10,773 nucleotides of DNA from an uncultured Oscillospiraceae bacterium (GTDB taxonomy: Bacteria > Bacillota_A > Clostridia > Oscillospirales > Oscillospiraceae), in the NCBI GenBank assembly GCA_944385265.1, contig CALWWO010000135.1, positions 1 to 10,773 of the forward strand, read 5' to 3'. A program made the position numbers and the translations under genes. The notes under the pieces were generated by a model. That model was not told the DNA's origin. It did not search any database and saw nothing but the letters and a program-made list of their open reading frames with translations. Shown one piece after another: positions 7,692-10,773 of this stretch (the first letter of the stretch is position 1; each line of letters starts with the position of its first letter).

Positions 7692-9800
7692 TTGAACGCA
7701 CCAAAACCAACTCCTAACAAAAGGCGCGATATCGGATTTTACGTGTTGATATTCCTGATATTTATTTCTGTTTTCTATCTTATCACGATCGGAGATTCAC
7801 AGACGGTAGTAACGGTTGAATTTTCAGACGTTGTGCAGCTTTTTAAATCCGAAAATGTAAAGAGCTTTGTCCTTGAAGATAACATTTTATATCTTGAGCT
7901 GTATGAGGCGTACGAGGGCTCCACAGTTGTAGAACATGAGCTTTATAGCTCCTCTATCTTCTACTATGAGCTTGGCGACGTTATAGATCAGCAGCTTGAA
8001 TCAGGAACGCTGACCGAATACGATTACAGAATGGGCTGGCAGGCTCCATGGTGGGCGACTTTCCTTCCGTACATCATCGTAATGGGGCTTTTCCTTGTGT
8101 TCTGGTTCTTCGTTATGAACAGAGCCGGCGGAGCCAGCGGGGACCGCGGCGCCATGCGTTTTGGCAAGGCGCGCACTAAAGTCGGACTTGGCGATAATAA
8201 AAAGGTCACGTTTGCCGACGTTGCCGGCGCGGATGAGGAGAAGGCGGAGCTTCAGGAGATCGTCGATTTCCTGAAGGACCCGCAGAAGTACGTGCGCCTC
8301 GGCGCGAGAATACCGAAGGGCGTTCTTCTCATAGGTCCTCCGGGAACTGGTAAAACGCTTCTGGCAAAATCTGTTGCAGGCGAGGCGGGCGTAAACTTCC
8401 TGTCCATTTCCGGCTCCGATTTCGTCGAGCTCTACGTCGGTATCGGCGCAAGTCGCGTCCGCGATCTGTTCGATCAGGCAAAAAGGGTCGCTCCCTCCAT
8501 TATATTCATAGACGAGATAGACGCCGTCGGCAGACAGAGAGGCGCAGGTCTCGGCGGTGGTCACGACGAGCGCGAGCAGACATTGAACCAGCTGCTTGTC
8601 GAAATGGACGGTTTCGGTACAAATGAGGGCGTCATCGTAATGGCAGCTACTAACCGCGCCGATATCCTCGATAATGCGCTTCTGCGTCCCGGCAGATTTG
8701 ACCGTCAGATCTACGTTGGTCTTCCTGATATCAAGGGCAGAGAGGCTATACTAAAGGTCCACGCGAAAGGCAAGGCACTTGGAGACGACGTCGATCTCCG
8801 CAGTATTGCAAGAGGTACCCCGGGCTTTACCGGCGCCGATCTCGAAAACCTCCTCAACGAAGCGGCGCTGCTCACCGCGCGGAGAGGTAAGATGTTTATA
8901 ACGATGGCTGAACTTGACGAAGCTGCGCTTAAAGTCGTAGCAGGTCCTGAAAAGAAGAGCCGCGTAGTTACGGAAAAGGAACGTAAGCTCACAGCATATC
9001 ACGAGGCGGGGCACGCCGTCGCCGCGTACTATCTTGAGCATGTCGATCCCGTTCACCACATAACTATTATCCCGCGCGGCGGCGCCGGCGGCATGACCGT
9101 TTACCGTCCGCAGGAAGATAGATCGTTCAATTCAAAAAGCGAGATGTTTGAGCGCATCGTTTCCGCACTCGGCGGCAGAACGGCGGAAAAAATTTTCCTG
9201 GACGATGTGTCGACAGGCGCGTCAAGCGATATACAGCAGGCGTCCTCCATCGCGAGAGCTATGGTAACAAAATACGGCTTCAGCGATAAGGTAGGTCCCA
9301 TATCGTTCGACTCCAGCAGCCAGTCAGTATTTATCGGGCGCGATTTTGCAAACACAAAGAGCTATTCAGAAAAAATGGCAGCTATTATCGACGATGAAGT
9401 AAAAGCGATCTTCGATAAGGCATGCGCAAAATGCGAGGAGCTTCTTAACGCGCATCGCGACGTCCTTATCGCAACGGCAGAATACCTGCTCACGCATGAG
9501 ACCATGAGCGGCGAGCAGTTCAAAGCCCTCTGCGACAGCAACGGTCTCCTCCCGCCTGCCGATATCGAAAATGTCAAGGACGCTTTCATTTTCGGTAAAG
9601 ACGAACACGGCGGCAAGCCGGCTATAGAAGATGTTTCTGAAAATCAAGTGAACACCGCTTCCCCCGAAACCCGGGAACAGCAGGAAAAAGCCGACGGCGA
9701 TACACCGGAAAACGCCAGTGAAAAAAACGACGGCGGCGATACCGGCAAAGATAAGGATAACGACAGTTCCTCCGACACGGGCGATAATTCCGCGCAATAA
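7692..9800 (+). CDS. ftsH: ATP-dependent zinc metalloprotease FtsH
   Basis: Membrane-anchored hexameric AAA+ protease that extracts and degrades misfolded membrane proteins and short-lived regulators. Of 702 residues: TM1 about 14-33, an extracytoplasmic domain about 34-112, TM2 about 117-140. The AAA module has Walker A GPPGTGKT at 215-222 (Lys221), pore loop around L247-Y248-V249-G250, Walker B IIFIDEID (Asp274, Glu275) and the RPGRFDRQ second region of homology. The peptidase domain has zinc site HEAGH at 437-441 and third ligand Asp513 in STGASSDI. From about 636 onward there is a roughly 65-residue acidic, Ser/Asn/Gly-rich tail that looks disordered. The start is TTG at 7692, behind a weak AAGAAGTG ribosome binding site; no ATG or GTG in frame fits, since the membrane helix follows immediately. 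The 41-bp gap to hpt shows no clear promoter. Confidence 0.97.
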   Translation: MNAPKPTPNKRRDIGFYVLIFLIFISVFYLITIGDSQTVVTVEFSDVVQLFKSENVKSFVLEDNILYLELYEAYEGSTVVEHELYSSSIFYYELGDVIDQQLESGTLTEYDYRMGWQAPWWATFLPYIIVMGLFLVFWFFVMNRAGGASGDRGAMRFGKARTKVGLGDNKKVTFADVAGADEEKAELQEIVDFLKDPQKYVRLGARIPKGVLLIGPPGTGKTLLAKSVAGEAGVNFLSISGSDFVELYVGIGASRVRDLFDQAKRVAPSIIFIDEIDAVGRQRGAGLGGGHDEREQTLNQLLVEMDGFGTNEGVIVMAATNRADILDNALLRPGRFDRQIYVGLPDIKGREAILKVHAKGKALGDDVDLRSIARGTPGFTGADLENLLNEAALLTARRGKMFITMAELDEAALKVVAGPEKKSRVVTEKERKLTAYHEAGHAVAAYYLEHVDPVHHITIIPRGGAGGMTVYRPQEDRSFNSKSEMFERIVSALGGRTAEKIFLDDVSTGASSDIQQASSIARAMVTKYGFSDKVGPISFDSSSQSVFIGRDFANTKSYSEKMAAIIDDEVKAIFDKACAKCEELLNAHRDVLIATAEYLLTHETMSGEQFKALCDSNGLLPPADIENVKDAFIFGKDEHGGKPAIEDVSENQVNTASPETREQQEKADGDTPENASEKNDGGDTGKDKDNDSSSDTGDNSAQ

Positions 9801-9816
9801 TTATTGCTATTCCGTA

Positions 9817-9845
9817 TTGACAATATATTGTGTGCAGGCTATAAT
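9817..9845 (+). promoter_or_regulatory. Consensus sigma-A promoter for the NrdD-tail gene
   Basis: TTGACA at 9817-9822 and TATAAT at 9840-9845, separated by exactly 17 bp, match consensus at all twelve hexamer bases. Transcription should start near 9852, 38 nt before the ATG at 9890. A promoter this strong in front of a small gene implies that it is normally held down by a repressor, in keeping with the overlapping operators. Confidence 0.88.
9818..9833 (+). promoter_or_regulatory. NrdR box 1, overlapping the -35 element
   Basis: The 12-bp perfect palindrome ACAATATATTGT lies at 9820-9831. In its 16-bp context (TG before, GT after) it fits the published NrdR-box consensus acaCwAtATaTwGtgt at 14 of 16 positions, including the whole core. 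It covers most of the -35 hexamer, so a bound repressor would block RNA polymerase. Confidence 0.8.
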
Positions 9846-9859
9846 GAATATTGTAATCT

Positions 9860-9875
9860 GCACAATATATTGTTT
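9860..9875 (+). promoter_or_regulatory. NrdR box 2, in the early transcribed region
   Basis: A second identical ACAATATATTGT lies at 9862-9873, just downstream of the predicted transcript start and directly abutting the ribosome binding site AGGAG (9876-9880). Its centre is 42 bp from that of box 1, four helical turns, so both sit on the same face of the DNA. Paired, helically phased boxes are the usual arrangement for NrdR, an ATP/dATP-sensing zinc-ribbon/ATP-cone repressor of ribonucleotide reductase genes. Confidence 0.78.
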
Positions 9876-9889
9876 AGGAGATGTTTTTT

Positions 9890-10162
9890 ATGACTAACGT
9901 TAACATAAATGTGACCGGCGGAAAAATGAGTCAGGATGAGATCGATGCTTACATCAGCAGAGCTCATGAAAATAATCCTAACCGCCATTTGTCAGCTATC
10001 GATATAAATATTGACGGTGATTTCGTCGATCTGACATATCACTGGGAGCCCGTCCCGTTTGAGCGGATCAGACGTATAACCGGTTATCTTGTAGGTACGC
10101 TCGACCGTTTCAATAACGGCAAACGCGCCGAGGAAGCTGACCGCGTAAAGCACGGTATATAG
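9890..10162 (+). CDS. Small protein resembling the C-terminal glycyl-radical tail of anaerobic ribonucleotide reductase NrdD
   Basis: A 90-residue cytosolic protein without signal peptide, membrane segment or cysteine. Residues about 58-89, ERIRRITGYLVGTLDRFNNGKRAE then DRVKHG, resemble the C terminus of class III reductases; in E. coli NrdD this region reads RVCGYLG, FNAGKQEE and RRVKH, with its first Gly as radical Gly681. The equivalent here is Gly65. The CxxC pairs of the NrdD zinc ribbon are absent, as are the ATP-cone and catalytic barrel. The N-terminal half (NVNINVTGG, a predicted helix at 14-28, then AIDINIDGDFVDLTYHW) is not one I recognise. ATG 9890 has AGGAG nine bases upstream; the ATG at 9881 touches the SD and is unlikely. 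Paired NrdR boxes at its promoter independently tie it to ribonucleotide reduction. It may donate a radical-bearing tail to NrdD, or act as a regulatory partner; the role is inferred. Confidence 0.72.
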   Translation: MTNVNINVTGGKMSQDEIDAYISRAHENNPNRHLSAIDINIDGDFVDLTYHWEPVPFERIRRITGYLVGTLDRFNNGKRAEEADRVKHGI

Positions 10163-10224
10163 ATAACAGGCAATATCGGCAATAATACATTTATAATAAA
10201 AACCCACTGGGCGTATTTTGAACT

Positions 10225-10273
10225 GCACCCCATTTGTTAGACAGTATGATATACTGGATAACAAGTGGGGTGC
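10225..10273 (+). repeat. Long hairpin at the IS left end covering the orfA ribosome binding site
   Basis: GCACCCCATTTGTTA (10225-10239) pairs with TAACAAGTGGGGTGC (10259-10273), all 15 positions in RNA if one U-G pair is counted. Inside, CAGTAT (10242-10247) pairs with ATACTG (10251-10256) around loop GAT, with GA opposite GA between the two stems. The 3' arm contains GTGGGGTG, the only purine-rich ribosome binding candidate for orfA at ATG 10280. Confidence 0.85.
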
Positions 10274-10279
10274 TTTATT

Positions 10280-10630
10280 ATGCCAAAAGGGATACCAAAC
10301 AAACGATACACACCAGAATTCAAAAAGCTGGTAATTGAAACAATGTTGGAAGAAAAGCTTAGTTACAGCGAAACAGCCCGTCGATTTGAGGTAAGTGATC
10401 ATCACCGCATCCAGAACTGGGAACGAATTTATCTGACAGAAGGGCCAGATGGCTTTGCCGTGGAGCGACGTGGTCGAGGAAGAAAGGGTCGTCCCAAGCA
10501 ACTGCCGAAAGCGGTGGAAGAGGATCTGCTTGCTGAGGTGCAGCGGCTGCGTGCGGAGAATGAATACTTAAAAAACTTGCAAGCCTTGGTTTTGGAAGAC
10601 GAGCGACGCCAGCGCAGAAAACGCAGGTAG
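10280..10630 (+). CDS. IS3-family transposase OrfA (helix-turn-helix protein)
   Basis: A 116-residue DNA-binding subunit of the transposase. RYTPEFKKLVIETMLEEKLSYSETARRFEVSDHHRIQNWERIY (about 9-51) is the typical N-terminal helix-turn-helix of IS3 OrfA proteins that recognises the terminal repeats. A basic linker RRGRGRKGRPKQ follows, then a leucine-zipper-like coiled coil, LLAEVQRLRAENEYLKNLQALV (about 83-104), used for multimerisation. The last residues (ERRQRRKRR) are read only when no frameshift occurs. ATG 10280 is preferred over the in-frame GTG at 10265, because GTGGGGTG, the only ribosome binding candidate, begins at that GTG and so can serve only the ATG. A frameshift within codons 97-99 would fuse it to OrfB. 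Confidence 0.88.
   Translation: MPKGIPNKRYTPEFKKLVIETMLEEKLSYSETARRFEVSDHHRIQNWERIYLTEGPDGFAVERRGRGRKGRPKQLPKAVEEDLLAEVQRLRAENEYLKNLQALVLEDERRQRRKRR
10570..10576 (+). promoter_or_regulatory. Programmed -1 frameshift site A_AAA_AAC
   Basis: In the orfA frame the bases read TTA AAA AAC, so the heptamer A_AAA_AAC is in the correct phase for simultaneous slippage by one base. The -1 frame has a stop (TGA, 10561-10563) just before and is open from 10564 to the window edge, exactly what an OrfAB fusion needs. Confidence 0.8.
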
Positions 10631-10773
10631 TTCAAAAACTGAGGCTGAAATATCCTTTATCCCTTCTGCTTGAAATCGCTCAACTGCCTCGTGCCACCTT
10701 CTACTACCATCTAAAACGGATGCAACGGACAGATAAATATGCAGAAGCAAAAGAAGAAATTACTTCTATTTAT
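10570..10773 (+). CDS. IS3-family transposase OrfB, N-terminal fragment in -1 frame
   Basis: Read in the -1 frame from the slippery site, the sequence continues without stop to the end of the window, giving KKLASLGFGRR, then VVQKLRLKYPLSLLLEIAQLPRATFYYHLKR. The last part matches the start of IS3 OrfB proteins (typically LRxxYPLxxLLexaxlpRsTYYYHLKR), which precedes the DDE integrase core. No ATG or GTG lies near the start of this frame, so production probably depends on frameshifting from OrfA. The catalytic residues would be encoded beyond the window; integrity of the transposase cannot be judged. Confidence 0.82.

Larger units (their letters stand above)
10219..10773 (+). mobile_element. IS3-family insertion sequence, left part (right end outside window)
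   Basis: The element probably begins at the TG at 10219 (TGAACTGCACCCC), since IS3-family ends start with TG. It contains orfA, a -1 slippery heptamer and the start of orfB, the standard IS3 layout. It lies 56 bp downstream of the small NrdD-tail gene. The sequence style changes here, with more runs of GAA/AAA and fewer AUA codons than the neighbouring genes. The exact boundary and target duplication cannot be confirmed without the other end. Confidence 0.8.

Noticed and set aside
8001..8564. 187-codon open frame on the minus strand.
   Set aside because: It lies wholly inside the AAA region of ftsH, has no ribosome binding site or recognisable domain, and is a mirror of the ftsH codon pattern.
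9881..9889. Alternative ATG adding three residues (MFF) to the small NrdD-tail protein.
   Set aside because: It directly abuts the AGGAG ribosome binding site, leaving no spacer; the ATG at 9890 has a nine-base spacer.
10198..10219. Possible terminator CCC-ACT-GGG with a T-rich stretch before the IS.
   Set aside because: The stem is only three base pairs and interrupted before the T-run; too weak to call.
9992..10501. 169-codon minus-strand frame spanning the small NrdD-tail gene and the IS left end.
   Set aside because: It crosses an IS boundary and lies antisense to two supported genes, so it cannot be an ancestral coding unit.

Overview
The window looks like chromosomal DNA from an anaerobic, low-to-mid GC Firmicute of the class Clostridia, probably an Oscillospiraceae/Ruminococcaceae-like gut bacterium. 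Three things point there: the order gdpP-rplI-dnaB followed by tilS-hpt-ftsH, strong AGGAG-type ribosome binding sites with occasional TTG starts, and a gene of the class III (oxygen-sensitive) ribonucleotide reductase type under apparent NrdR control. The taxonomic assignment is inference.

Layout. Positions 1-1542 (minus strand) hold the first 514 codons of a sugar-nucleotide pyrophosphorylase fused to a left-handed beta-helix and a phosphohexomutase-like domain; it runs off the left edge. A divergent spacer with a good extended -10 promoter leads rightward into gdpP (membrane c-di-AMP phosphodiesterase), rplI (ribosomal protein bL9), dnaB (replicative helicase), tilS (tRNA-Ile lysidine synthase), hpt (hypoxanthine-guanine phosphoribosyltransferase) and ftsH (membrane AAA+ zinc protease), all on the plus strand. 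The dnaB-tilS-hpt junctions are tight (1-nt overlap, then 2 nt), so these three are probably co-transcribed. In Bacillus subtilis the equivalents form two separate clusters on either side of oriC; here they are joined.

After ftsH comes the most interesting locus. A consensus promoter (TTGACA, 17 bp, TATAAT) carries two identical 12-bp palindromes, ACAATATATTGT, exactly 42 bp apart centre to centre. Both match the core of the NrdR box. They control a 90-residue, cysteine-free protein whose C-terminal half resembles the glycyl-radical tail of anaerobic ribonucleotide reductase NrdD. It has no room for the catalytic barrel or ATP-cone. It could be a stand-alone glycyl-radical domain, analogous to what YfiD/GrcA is for pyruvate formate-lyase.

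The right edge is the left end of an IS3-family insertion sequence: a terminal TG, a very strong hairpin that would bury the transposase ribosome binding site in read-through RNA, orfA, an A_AAA_AAC slippery heptamer, and the beginning of orfB in the -1 frame. No tRNA, rRNA or CRISPR array was seen, and no gene-free stretch exceeds about 170 bases.
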